Assembly (NCBI GenBank): GCA_900473745.1
Contig: UCMW01000026.1
Coordinates: 1-34,225 of the forward strand
Origin: Hyphomicrobiales bacterium
GTDB taxonomy: Bacteria > Pseudomonadota > Alphaproteobacteria > Rhizobiales > Rhizobiaceae
Direction: 5' to 3'
DNA: 34,225 nt
Shown: piece after piece, positions 7,145-15,525 of the stretch
How the letters are laid out: every line of letters starts with the position of its first letter
Numbering within the stretch: the stretch's first letter is position 1
Translations under genes and position numbers: made by a program
Notes under the pieces: model-generated
What the model saw: only the letters and a program-made list of their open reading frames with translations
What the model was told of the DNA's origin: nothing
Databases searched by the model: none

Positions 7145-8710
7145 AGCACGTCTAGGCAGGCGGTCATCTTAGATGCGCTGAATGACGAGGCGCGTCGGCT
7201 GATCGCAACCGCGGACACATTCTTCGTTGCATCCTATGCAGATCAGGGTGAGCAAGGACGCCAGGTGGATGTTTCGCATCGAGGTGGTCGGCCCGGTTTT
7301 GTGCGCATTGATGCAGATGGAGCGCTGACCGTACCTGACTTCAACGGCAACCTTTTTTTCAACACACTGGGCAACTTTGTCGTCAACCCACGTGCTGGGC
7401 TCTTGTTCGTTGATCACCACACAGGTGCCATGCTGCAGGTCAGCGGCAAGGTCGAAATCATCCTCGATTCCCCTGAAATATCTAAGTTTGAAGGTGCTGA
7501 GCGGCTATGGCGCGTGTTCCCCGAGAAGGTGGTTTTGCGCCCGGATGCGCTGCCGTTGCGCTGGACACTTGCGGAAAATGGATTTTGCCCTGATAGCCTG
7601 TCTACGGGCACTTGGACGGAAGCGGAGCAGCGCATGGAAGCTGCAAGCAGAGCCAGAGCTTGGCGACGTCTGTACGTCGACAAGGTCGTTGTCGAAAGCG
7701 AGACGATAAGGTCGATCCATCTCAGTCCTGCTGACGAGAACGCGCTGGTCCCGCACAAGGCCGGCCAGCATCTTCCAATCCGGATTGCTGACCAGGATAA
7801 CTTGGTCCGGCGCAGCTACACGATATCAAGTGCACCCTCTGAAGAATTCTATCGGCTGAGCGTCAAGCGGGATGGCAGGGGCTCGCAGCTATTGCATGAC
7901 CTGCAGCCCGGAGACGAGATTGAGGCACTGGAGCCTGGAGGTGGGTTTTTCATCGATCCGATGGAGCGCCATCGTCCGGCTGTCCTCCTTGCCGCTGGCA
8001 TCGGTATTACCCCGATGCTGTCGATGTTGCACCATGTCGTGAATGTGGGTGCCCGCACGGGCTACCGCAGACCGATATGGCTTTTCCGGTCTTCTCGCAC
8101 GGCCTCCGAGCGCGCCTTCGACCACGAGATCGCCGACTTGGTTGATCGCAGTGAAGGCAGTGTTCGCCAAGTCCGCGTCTTGAGCGCGCCGGATGTGAAA
8201 AATGATGGGACGTATGATGCTGTCGGACGGATCGATATCGATCTGCTCAAGGCTCATCTGCCGTTCGGCGACTACGATTTCTTCCTCTGTGGTCCACCAC
8301 CGTTCATGCAGTCTTTGCATGCCGAGCTACGTGCGTTGCAGATCCGCGATGAGCGCATCCATGCGGAAGCATTCGGACCGTCGGCACTGAGGCGTGATCA
8401 CGCGAACAGCGAACCCGCAACACGTCCGGGTCGGGGCCCCGCGACCGAGGTCACAAAGGTCGTCTTCACGCACTCTGAGAAGGAAGCGTCTTGGACGCCG
8501 GAAAGTGGCACTCTGCTGGAACTGGCAGAACTAAGCGGCCTTTCGCCATCTTACAGTTGTCGCGCTGGCAGCTGCGGCGAGTGTAGGGCCAAAGTCGTTA
8601 GGGGCGAGGTAAGTTATCTGTTCGAGCCAAGCTATCCGGTAGAGGAGGGTGATGCTCTGATCTGTTGCTCGGTACCTTCAGAAGTTGGGGACCTGCAAAT
8701 CGATGTCTAG
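7145..8710 (+). pseudogene. 5'-truncated PNPOx-FAD-2Fe-2S fusion oxidoreductase
   Basis: The frame encodes the back end of a large fusion flavoprotein. First comes the C-terminal half of a pyridoxamine-phosphate-oxidase-like domain (ADTFFVAS, VSHRGGRPGFV, FNTLGNFVVNPRAGLLF). A ferredoxin-reductase FAD/NAD module follows (RRSYTIS, GIGITPML, CGPPPF). A plant-type ferredoxin domain ends it, with cluster ligands in CRAGSCGEC plus a later Cys near LICCSVP. Family members run to about 680-720 residues, so roughly 170-200 N-terminal residues are missing. The frame is open back to a TGA at 7082 but has no ATG before 7265, which lies inside the PNPOx domain. Recognisable homology begins about 7154, some 30 bases from where the divergent protease loses homology. 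Electron transfer from NAD(P)H is the family role; this copy is probably non-functional. Confidence 0.8.
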
Positions 8711-8843
8711 GTTTCGGTGACGCTTCAAGGCGGATTCTGGATTCACATTCGACGCGGTTTCGATCTTGAGGGACGATCGCTGCCATCCATTGCCCAGCGC
8801 CAAGCGGCAGCCTGAGTTATTTGGAGACGGAATCTCAGCTGCG

Positions 8844-9389
8844 TCATCTGGAAATTGTTCGACCGAAGCCGGCAGAGGCAAGCTCGGCTCGAAGCTCATT
8901 GTCTGTTGCGTGCTCCAAGGAAAGTAGACCAAGATACGCATCACCTTCCTGCTTCAGTGCTGCCCAAAAGGCTGGTTCGGTTTTTAAGCCTTCCTGACGC
9001 AGTGTTTGGATGGTCCTTTTGAAGCCACTGCCTCCTAATGAAAGCAGCCGTCGTTCAATCTGGAAATGACGCCATCCGTGCTGCTGTGCGATGGGCAGTG
9101 AGCTCGCGAACAGTTCGAACTCCCATCCGTATGCACGGAACGTAGCGACTACGGGGCGGTCTTTTGAAGTCCATTGCCAAGTGCGAAACCCGCTCATATG
9201 GGCGTATAGTTGCGACACGTCGGCGACGAAGCCGTTAGGGTCCAGCGTGCAGAATAGAATGTCTATGTCGCTGGCCTCGGTATGAATATCCAGAGGCGGT
9301 GTTCCCGCTATGTGCGGATCATAAACTGCCAGTGCATCGATGATCCCGAGTTCATGTACCGCGATTTCATAGTCTGGTCTCATACTCAT
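8844..9389 (-). CDS. DUF4269 nucleotidyltransferase-like protein
   Basis: The 181-residue protein matches the DUF4269 pattern. It has a short helical start (ELGIIDALAVYDPHIAGTPPLDI), then ASDIDILFCTLD resembling the acidic pair of nucleotidyltransferase folds. A WEFELFASSLPIAQQHGWRHFQIERRLL core and a C-terminal helical part follow. The E-x-x-D-I-D-I motif suggests a minimal NTase fold, but the biochemical role of the family is not established. Two ATGs (9389 and 9383) are close together and GGGGGCAG lies upstream. It stands alone between the truncated oxidoreductase and the NmrA operon. About 250 bases on its upstream side show no other gene. Confidence 0.72.
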   Translation of the reverse strand: MSMRPDYEIAVHELGIIDALAVYDPHIAGTPPLDIHTEASDIDILFCTLDPNGFVADVSQLYAHMSGFRTWQWTSKDRPVVATFRAYGWEFELFASSLPIAQQHGWRHFQIERRLLSLGGSGFKRTIQTLRQEGLKTEPAFWAALKQEGDAYLGLLSLEHATDNELRAELASAGFGRTISR

Positions 9390-9642
9390 CGCTACTGCCC
9401 CCGCCTGTGTAGGCTCGTCAATATCTGCTCTCTCCAGATTCCGAAGCCTAACCAGGAGTGCCCTTACTTTCCCTAAAAGGCAGCCCTGTGCATTCGCGTT
9501 GTCAGATCAGATCGAGGATCGTTTCAATGCCGAAGCCTATTCAAGAAGCGAAGTCCTCGTCTAACAGGCATGCGCGTGCCTAAGTTGGCAGCCGGTTGTT
9601 GCCTCTCAGAGATAGCCACTGGAAAAGTACCAGTAACTACCG

Positions 9643-10494
9643 TTACCGCTGATGGGCTGGGCCAGCCCACGAATCTTTATGTTTCTCTGCGAATTCAGCT
9701 GCAGTGTTGGGAGATCGGCCTGTCAGAGCGAACACGCCGTTGCTTAGACGATCCTCACTGCCTTCGCTAATTCTTTCGTCCATCTTTGCCAGGATACTGG
9801 CATATGCTTCGTCCAATCCAGCCCTTGCGTACCGTTCAGCCAGTTCAGTTGTTGTCAGATTGATGTGTTTGATGGTTCGGCCAATCACGTCACTGATCTT
9901 TTCGGCGAAATCCGCGTAAGAGAGGGTTTCTGGTCCTGTCAGTATGAAGTCGCGGTTCCACGACGTTTCCGCCAATAGTGCGCTGACAGCCGCCCTAGCG
10001 ATATCAGCCGCGTCGATGAAACCAACGCGGCCTGTGCACGTTGCGGAGTAGATTGCGTTTTCGTGCCGGATGGTCTCGAGATGTTGCTGTTCCGAGAAAT
10101 TCTGCATGAACCATGTGGGTCGCAAGACTGTCCATTCCGGAGCCTCGTCCCGCAAATAGGAGTGGATCTGTCCCATCATCGGTCCGCCCGCTTCAAGGGA
10201 TGACGCGCTTAGCAGTACGAAACGCCGGACGCCACGCTTTCGCGCGATATCAAGGATAGGAGGAACGAGCGTCCCATGATCACTATTGTTGGTCGGTGCA
10301 ACGATATAGATAGCATCAACGCCATCGAATGCTGCATCTGCTGTACGAGGCTCTTGCCAGTCAAAGGTGACATCGTCATGGCTAGAGGGTGACCGAGTGG
10401 TAATCTTCGCCCTTACTCCTCTGGTTGCAAGCTCTTGAGTGACAAGTCTTCCTGTTTTTCCCTTACCACCGATGACCAGGATCTGAGTTGACAT
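9643..10494 (-). CDS. NmrA-family NAD(P)-binding protein
   Basis: A 283-residue atypical short-chain dehydrogenase/NmrA-like protein. The Rossmann nucleotide-binding loop is at the N-terminus (ILVIGGKGKTGRLV). VDAIYIVAP, RRFVLLSASS and WTVLRPTWFMQNF follow the usual NmrA/QOR2 arrangement. FIDAADIARAAV marks the later conserved part. These proteins sense redox state or reduce quinones; which applies here cannot be told. A strong Shine-Dalgarno (GAGAGGAG) precedes the start. It lies 12 bases after the SnoaL-like gene, so the two form an operon facing the TetR gene, which probably represses them. Confidence 0.87.
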   Translation of the reverse strand: MSTQILVIGGKGKTGRLVTQELATRGVRAKITTRSPSSHDDVTFDWQEPRTADAAFDGVDAIYIVAPTNNSDHGTLVPPILDIARKRGVRRFVLLSASSLEAGGPMMGQIHSYLRDEAPEWTVLRPTWFMQNFSEQQHLETIRHENAIYSATCTGRVGFIDAADIARAAVSALLAETSWNRDFILTGPETLSYADFAEKISDVIGRTIKHINLTTTELAERYARAGLDEAYASILAKMDERISEGSEDRLSNGVFALTGRSPNTAAEFAEKHKDSWAGPAHQR

Positions 10495-10506
10495 GGCCGA
10501 CTCCTC

Positions 10507-10947
10507 TCAATCTTTGTCCGCAGATGGCACGCTCTCAATTGCAGAGAGAACAACAAGTGGGTTCCAGTAGTCACGGTAGCGACCAATTCGACCGTTTTTA
10601 AGCTCGATGATTGACACATAGTCCTGATCGTAGCGGGCACCAGTGTCCGGCGAATGACCCTTGCAGCTGAACTCGATGGCCGCAGTGTCACCTCCTACGG
10701 AAATGAACGCGTGCTTGAGCGTCATAGACTCGATTGAAATGAGCTTAGACACTGATGGAAGATAGGCCTCAAGTTCTGCCCGCCCTTCCAGACGCTCCGT
10801 GAAACCGGGTGGGTGATACGGGAATTCGAACACTACGTCCTCTGCGCACATCTCCAGAAGAGTTTGCGCATCCGATGCCAGCGCATCTCCCAGAGCTTGC
10901 CGCAACAAAGTCGATAGGCTTGGAAACTGATCGATCGATTTGGACAT
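10507..10947 (-). CDS. SnoaL-like (NTF2 superfamily) protein
   Basis: The 146-residue protein has the ketosteroid-isomerase/SnoaL fold pattern. An N-terminal helix (LLRQALGDALASDAQTLLEM) leads to CAEDVVFEFPYHPPG, a regular sheet pattern and a closing NGRIGRYRDYWNPL strand. The DYW-N end is typical of SnoaL-like families that bind small hydrophobic substrates. The start is supported by AAGGAGT nine bases upstream. It is the first gene of a two-gene operon with NmrA and diverges from a TetR regulator. A detoxification or small-molecule conversion unit is a reasonable inference; the substrate is unknown. Confidence 0.83.
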   Translation of the reverse strand: MSKSIDQFPSLSTLLRQALGDALASDAQTLLEMCAEDVVFEFPYHPPGFTERLEGRAELEAYLPSVSKLISIESMTLKHAFISVGGDTAAIEFSCKGHSPDTGARYDQDYVSIIELKNGRIGRYRDYWNPLVVLSAIESVPSADKD

Positions 10948-10968
10948 TTCGCTTTACTCCTTAGCGTT

Positions 10969-10984
10969 GGAACGATACCGTTCC
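10969..10984. promoter_or_regulatory. Likely TetR operator overlapping a divergent promoter
   Basis: A 16-base dyad (GGAACG-ATAC-CGTTCC, perfect 6-base arms) lies in the 58-base gap between the SnoaL start (10947) and the TetR start (11006). Reading rightward, TTGGAA (10967-10972) and TATATG (10989-10994) form a plausible -35/-10 pair at 16-base spacing, so the dyad overlaps the spacer. This is the usual arrangement for an autoregulating TetR repressor that also controls its divergent operon. Confidence 0.55.
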
Positions 10985-11005
10985 GAGCTATATGGGGTAA
11001 AATGA

Positions 11006-11617
11006 ATGGAACGCAAGCGTATCGACGAAAAAAACAGGCGGCGTCCGAGCGGAGCGGCCGTGATGCGTGACGAAGTTACGGATTCTCTCCTGCGCGCATT
11101 TCTGGAGGAGTGGGCCGTTCACGGCTATGCCGCGTTAAGCTTGGAGCGGGTAGCTGCACGTGCGGGAGCGGGCAAGGCGGCCATATATCGCCGCTGGCCT
11201 TCCAAGCTGGCTCTCGCTGTCGACGCGGTTCAAAAGTTTGGCATGGTCCTAACGGATGTAGCCGACAAAGGCGCACTGAGGAATGACCTGGAAGCTTACC
11301 TGCTGATGCTACGGCGCGCGCTTCGTCATCGCCTCGTGCGAAAGATACTACCGGATCTTTATGCAGAAGCGTCGCGTGGCTCCGAGCTCGCTCCAGTATT
11401 GAAGGATTTATCCGTATCGCGCCGGCGCGGCGGAGTAAGCTTGATCGAGCGGGCGATTGGCCGCGGCGAATTGCCGGCCGTGATCGACCGAGAGCTTGCG
11501 ATGGATATGATACCCGCATCCCTTTATTGGGGCATGATCGTTACACGACGTCGCATTACACGGGTACAGATCCAACGGCAGGTAGATGCGCTGGTGGCCG
11601 GCCTTCAAGCCATCTAG
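11006..11617 (+). CDS. TetR/AcrR family transcriptional regulator
   Basis: A 203-residue repressor-type protein. The N-terminal helix-turn-helix (about residues 25-70) has the standard TetR layout: LLRAFLEEWAVHGYAALSLERVAARAGAGKAAIYRRWPSK, reported here as positions 28-67. The C-terminal ligand domain (from about 80) is of the AefR/TetR_C_16-like class, with DLEAYLLMLRRAL and IDRELAMDMIPASLYW. It is divergent from the SnoaL-NmrA operon with only 58 bases between, and a 16-base dyad fills that gap. Control of that operon and of itself is inferred. The inducer is unknown. Confidence 0.88.
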   Translation: MERKRIDEKNRRRPSGAAVMRDEVTDSLLRAFLEEWAVHGYAALSLERVAARAGAGKAAIYRRWPSKLALAVDAVQKFGMVLTDVADKGALRNDLEAYLLMLRRALRHRLVRKILPDLYAEASRGSELAPVLKDLSVSRRRGGVSLIERAIGRGELPAVIDRELAMDMIPASLYWGMIVTRRRITRVQIQRQVDALVAGLQAI

Positions 11618-11883
11618 ACCGCTATTGTTTTGGGCGCTATCGCTTTACCCCCCCGCCCCAACGTGGCGAGTGCTGTTGGAGATATGTGCAGCTGAAACAA
11701 GTCGCAGTTCGAAGTGCGCAAGCCAGAACCGACCCATCTCCTGAAGCATAAACAGAAACAACCTCTCGCCGCCATCCCATTGTCCAGGGCTGCTAACCAG
11801 CGCGCGCAAGAATGGGGGCCTAGTTCCCATAAATGCCTCGACGTAACTTCTTCCAATCAACCGAGGCATGAAAGGATACTTCA

Positions 11884-12447
11884 ATGAAAAACCGATATTC
11901 GATGTTTACGATCGTCATCGCTGGAACCCTCGCGACCCCTGCGTCTGCTCAAGATTCCATCAGTTGCCCTCAGGAAGGAACAGCTTCGCCCTTGGCGCTT
12001 CATGAAGAGTGGATCATGAAGGGATGGGAACGTCGTGACGGCGATCCGAAGTTCAACTTCGTGGAAAAAATGGGCAAGTATTATGACCTCGAAGAGCCGG
12101 GTGGCGTATTCTGGGACAACTTTGCGCCTGGCGACACGCAACTCTTCACCGACGCGAGCGTTTACGGGCCCAACTGGGAAGATCTTCAGAACGCGGCGAG
12201 GTCTGTCCTCCACGGTATGACCGATGGCCACCACGCGGTTGTGGGAGAAAAGGTTGCGAGCTCGGCCGTCGGTTTTGTCGGGCGACTCGAACGCCTTGAC
12301 GGAACTGTTATCGCATTCGATGCGCGATCTCAGATCGGCTGGGCTTGTGTCAATGGGACCTGGAAGATCAAGCAGGAAATGACCTATGCTTGGGTGGTCG
12401 AGCCGGAAACAATTGAAAAGACGTTGGGCAAGATGATCGCCCAATGA
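11884..12447 (+). CDS. Secreted SnoaL/NTF2-like protein
   Basis: The 187-residue product begins with a signal peptide (MKNRYSMFTIVIAGTLATPASAQ, cleavage after residue 23). The mature part has an NTF2-like pattern: HEEWIMKGWERRDGDPKFNF is an opening helix, FWDNFAPGDTQLF an early strand. A C-terminal half follows with FVGRLERLDGTVIAFDARSQIGW and NGTWKIKQEMTYAWVV. This differs from the cytoplasmic SnoaL protein at 10507 in being exported. AAGGA lies about eight bases before the ATG. It stands alone; 266 bases upstream and about 500 downstream hold no supported gene. The ligand is unknown. Confidence 0.75.
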   Translation: MKNRYSMFTIVIAGTLATPASAQDSISCPQEGTASPLALHEEWIMKGWERRDGDPKFNFVEKMGKYYDLEEPGGVFWDNFAPGDTQLFTDASVYGPNWEDLQNAARSVLHGMTDGHHAVVGEKVASSAVGFVGRLERLDGTVIAFDARSQIGWACVNGTWKIKQEMTYAWVVEPETIEKTLGKMIAQ

Positions 12448-12956
12448 ACATCGGCCGTCGGCCCACGTTTTGGTCTCACGCAGCATTCGCCAATGACTGC
12501 CGGATGCTGCGCATCGGGCTGCGATAATGTCTTCCCTTTTTGAACGGCGGACGCGCCCAGACTGTCTGCTTTCGTTAGGCGCCGACCAGGAGTGAACAGT
12601 GGGGTCTTGTGAATTGGTGACACGCCACAGGCGGTAAAATGCCGCTGATTTTCCTTTTGTAAAGTCTGCAGTCAGTTGTCTTAGGTCGCGGATTTAGATC
12701 CGGTCGCGACGGCGCAAACCCGACGGATTGGATCAAAACTACGGCTGATGTTCGAAAAACTCCATGTTCGCGCAATCTTCGGCCCTAGTCTGCAACGCAT
12801 GAACAATCGGCTCTGTCGCTTCAAGCTGTATCTGCGGCGAACATCGCTTGGATATCTCGCGCCCACGCTGGAAAGCATCTTCAATGGGTCAGCTGCTCAA
12901 TAGACCTGAGGGTCTAATTGGCAGGGCATCTCATATGTTCGGAGAAGATTGTCACC
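12448..12956. other. About 500 bases without a supported gene
   Basis: The best open frame here is a plus-strand stretch ending at TAG 12903, open from about 12683 with an ATG at 12748. It would encode about 51 residues (MFEKLHVRAIFGPSLQRMNN...). It has no Shine-Dalgarno and no family resemblance I can name. No promoter or terminator stands out. The region presumably holds the promoter of the prolyl oligopeptidase gene. Confidence 0.35.
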
Positions 12957-15281
12957 ATGAACTCAATGGCTAGATTTTGGCCAGTAGCCCCATCTGCAGG
13001 ATGTCGTATGGCATATCAACATGGGCCCGCGATGGTGCGGGCCTCAGCTTTCAGATTGATGCAAACAAGCTCTGAGCGAGTGGCGCATCCGGGGTTCAGG
13101 ACGATCAGGAATCCAGGTTCTCTTCATAAATGGCCCAACCGGCGTTGTGCGGGAATGTGCTTAGCTGCGGCGATTGTTTATCTCCTGCTCGGGGCTGGGC
13201 ATGTACGTTCGAATGAGGAGACGCCGATGATCTATCCTGAAACCGAAGAGGTCAAAGTCATGGAGGAGCACTTCGGTACTGCCATTGCTGACCCCTATCG
13301 TTGGTTGGAAAGTGATCTCAAAGCGGATCGAGCGGTCGCCCAGTGGGTTGACGCACAGAACAGCGTAACAAGCCGTTATATGGCGAGCCTTGCTAGTCGG
13401 GACGCATTCCGCGACCGTTTGACGGCGTTGTTTCATCATGAACAGTTGACGAGCCCCCTCAAACGAGGAGGGGACTACTTCTTCACCCGGAACACGGGGC
13501 TCGACATGCAACCTGTCCTGGTCGTGCGAGACGGCGATAACGGTGCTGAGCGGACGATCCTGGATCCTAACCAGTGGTCCGAAGACGGTACAAAAGCACT
13601 AGCCGTATGGGCTCCCTCCGAGAACGGAAAGCTTGTGGCCTATGCGATCCAGGAGAATGGTTCGGATTGGCGTACCATTCGTGTTCTTGACGTGCAGAGC
13701 GGCGCGGTTCTCGCTGATGAGATTGCCTGGGCCCGTTTTACCCTGATTGCCTGGGCGGCGGATGGTTCCGGCTTCTTTTATTCTGGCAGCCCGGAGCCAA
13801 ATGAGAGTGGTCGATCTGACGCGCAAGTGGTCAACCATGCTGTCTACTTCCATCGGCTTGGCACACAGCAGTCTGAAGATCGCCTTGTCCACTCTCCTGC
13901 GGCCGAGCATCCGCTTCTACATACTGTCGATGTCACTGCGGATGGAAGATATTTGGTCATCTATTCTACCGCCCTCATGGGAGGAAGTGCTCTCTCGTTG
14001 GTAGACCTCACTGTTCCCGAGTGGCAGGTGCGGCCAGTGATTGATCGCTTCGACCATTTGTCCGCACTTGTTGGCAATGTCGGTACGAAACTTTTCATTC
14101 TGACGACTGATGGAGCCGAACGAGGAAAGATTGTTACCGTAGATTTAGCCGCGCCGAACTTGGTCTTCACCGATCTCATTGAGGAAAAGCCTGGCGCGTA
14201 TTTGCGCCTTGCCTCTCTGGTTGGCGACAAACTTCTCTTGTCATACATGGTCGACGCAAGAATTGAGGTCGAGCGTTATGAGCTGGATGGAAAGGCGGCG
14301 GGGGCTGTACGCTTGCCAGGAGCTGGGAGCGCGGGAACGTTCAGTGGCCGTCCGGGTGACAACGAAGCATTCTTTACGTTTACCAATTACGCCACTCCCA
14401 AGACCGTTTACCGCTATGATGTGAACGCCAAAGAAGCCACCTTGTGGGCCGGGCAGGATGGTTTGACGGATGCCGACCGTTCGCCTAGCGAGATCGAAGT
14501 AGAGCAGCGCTTCTACGCCGCCAAGGATGGAACTCTCGTCCCAATTTCGATCATCCGACGCGCCGGAGCCGAAGCTGCCGCACCAACGATGCTGACCGCC
14601 TACGGAGGCTTTGGTATTCCGCTGCTGCCGGCTTACTCGCCACAGGCAGTCGCTTGGGTTCAAGAAGGCGGTGTCTATGCGGTGGCCAACATTCGTGGCG
14701 GGGGCGAATACGGAAAGGCCTGGCACGAAGCAGGCAAAGGTCAGTCGAAGAAGACTGCTTTTGATGATTTCATCGCTGCTGCAGAATTCTTGAACCGCGA
14801 GGGCATCAGCAGTGAGGGCGGGCTTGCCATTCACGGCGAGTCGCACGGGGGCATGCTTGTCGGCGCAGTCGTCAATCAGCGTCCAGACTTGTTCGATGTC
14901 GCGCTCCCTGGCGTCGGCGTTATGGATATGATGCGCTTTGATCGCTTCACTGCAGGCAACCTGTGGGTCTCTGAATTCGGGAGCCCCTCGGCAGAGGACA
15001 GCTTCAACTACCTCCGGTCTTACTCTCCGCTTCACAACATCAAGACCGGAGAAGATTATCCGGCCATACTCGTCACGACGGCAGACACCGACGACCGAGT
15101 GGTTCCTGCCCATTCATTGAAATACGTGGCGACGCTTCAAGCGTCACAAGTCGGACCGAGACCGCAGCTGCTGAGGGTGGAACGAAACGCCGGCCATGGT
15201 GACGGCACGCCAACTCAGAAGATCATCGATGAATATGCCGACAGGTGGTCCTTTGCCGCGCATTGGACCGGCCTCCGGTGA
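12957..15281 (+). CDS. Prolyl oligopeptidase family serine peptidase (S9A)
   Basis: An S9A peptidase that cleaves short peptides after proline or basic residues. The family start (YPETEEV...HFGTAIADPYRWLESD) is followed by a seven-bladed propeller. The C-terminal alpha/beta-hydrolase domain has G-E-S-H-G-G (nucleophile codon at 14841), the acidic DTDDRVVPAHSLKY and the histidine motif NAGHG. The start is ambiguous. ATG 12957 has GGAGAAG nine bases upstream and gives 774 residues, but the first 90 are not family sequence. ATG 13227 has an excellent GAGGAG and would give a cytosolic 684-residue enzyme of normal length. Just before it, in frame, lies a good signal-like segment (RRCAGMCLAAAIVYLLLGAGHV), which favours an exported form with an upstream start. 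Confidence 0.9.
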   Translation: MNSMARFWPVAPSAGCRMAYQHGPAMVRASAFRLMQTSSERVAHPGFRTIRNPGSLHKWPNRRCAGMCLAAAIVYLLLGAGHVRSNEETPMIYPETEEVKVMEEHFGTAIADPYRWLESDLKADRAVAQWVDAQNSVTSRYMASLASRDAFRDRLTALFHHEQLTSPLKRGGDYFFTRNTGLDMQPVLVVRDGDNGAERTILDPNQWSEDGTKALAVWAPSENGKLVAYAIQENGSDWRTIRVLDVQSGAVLADEIAWARFTLIAWAADGSGFFYSGSPEPNESGRSDAQVVNHAVYFHRLGTQQSEDRLVHSPAAEHPLLHTVDVTADGRYLVIYSTALMGGSALSLVDLTVPEWQVRPVIDRFDHLSALVGNVGTKLFILTTDGAERGKIVTVDLAAPNLVFTDLIEEKPGAYLRLASLVGDKLLLSYMVDARIEVERYELDGKAAGAVRLPGAGSAGTFSGRPGDNEAFFTFTNYATPKTVYRYDVNAKEATLWAGQDGLTDADRSPSEIEVEQRFYAAKDGTLVPISIIRRAGAEAAAPTMLTAYGGFGIPLLPAYSPQAVAWVQEGGVYAVANIRGGGEYGKAWHEAGKGQSKKTAFDDFIAAAEFLNREGISSEGGLAIHGESHGGMLVGAVVNQRPDLFDVALPGVGVMDMMRFDRFTAGNLWVSEFGSPSAEDSFNYLRSYSPLHNIKTGEDYPAILVTTADTDDRVVPAHSLKYVATLQASQVGPRPQLLRVERNAGHGDGTPTQKIIDEYADRWSFAAHWTGLR
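13024..13043 (+). other. GC-rich hairpin in the peptidase leader
   Basis: GGCCCGC-GATGGT-GCGGGCC forms a perfect seven-pair GC stem with a six-base loop, followed by TCAGCTTTC. It lies inside the 5' extension of the peptidase frame, upstream of the signal-like segment. It could be a terminator or attenuator left over from an upstream unit, or a chance structure. There is no T-tract. Confidence 0.35.
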
Positions 15282-15525
15282 GCGTCCATGAAGGACGGCC
15301 ACTCCTCCTAGATCCTTTCGTTCTGCCCCCTCGTGGACCAATTCAGGGGGCCTTGCGCAACTAACATAGTTACCGCTGTGCGTGAGGACACAAGCCTACG
15401 GAAATCCATCTGCGAACGGCCGTTCTTCGATCCAAAACCTAATTTTGCAGCCGTTGCCGCCTAGGGCGCCGCGGATGCAGATCCGTTACCAAATTCTAGT
15501 GTCACACAACTAAAAGGACTGTTTC

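Noticed and set aside
11881..12486. 201-codon minus-strand open frame
   Set aside because: It mirrors the secreted NTF2-like gene, which has a signal peptide and Shine-Dalgarno; the mirror frame has neither.
14241..15113. Long 290-codon open frame on the minus strand
   Set aside because: It lies fully opposite the catalytic domain of the prolyl oligopeptidase and has no family pattern; it is an antisense shadow.
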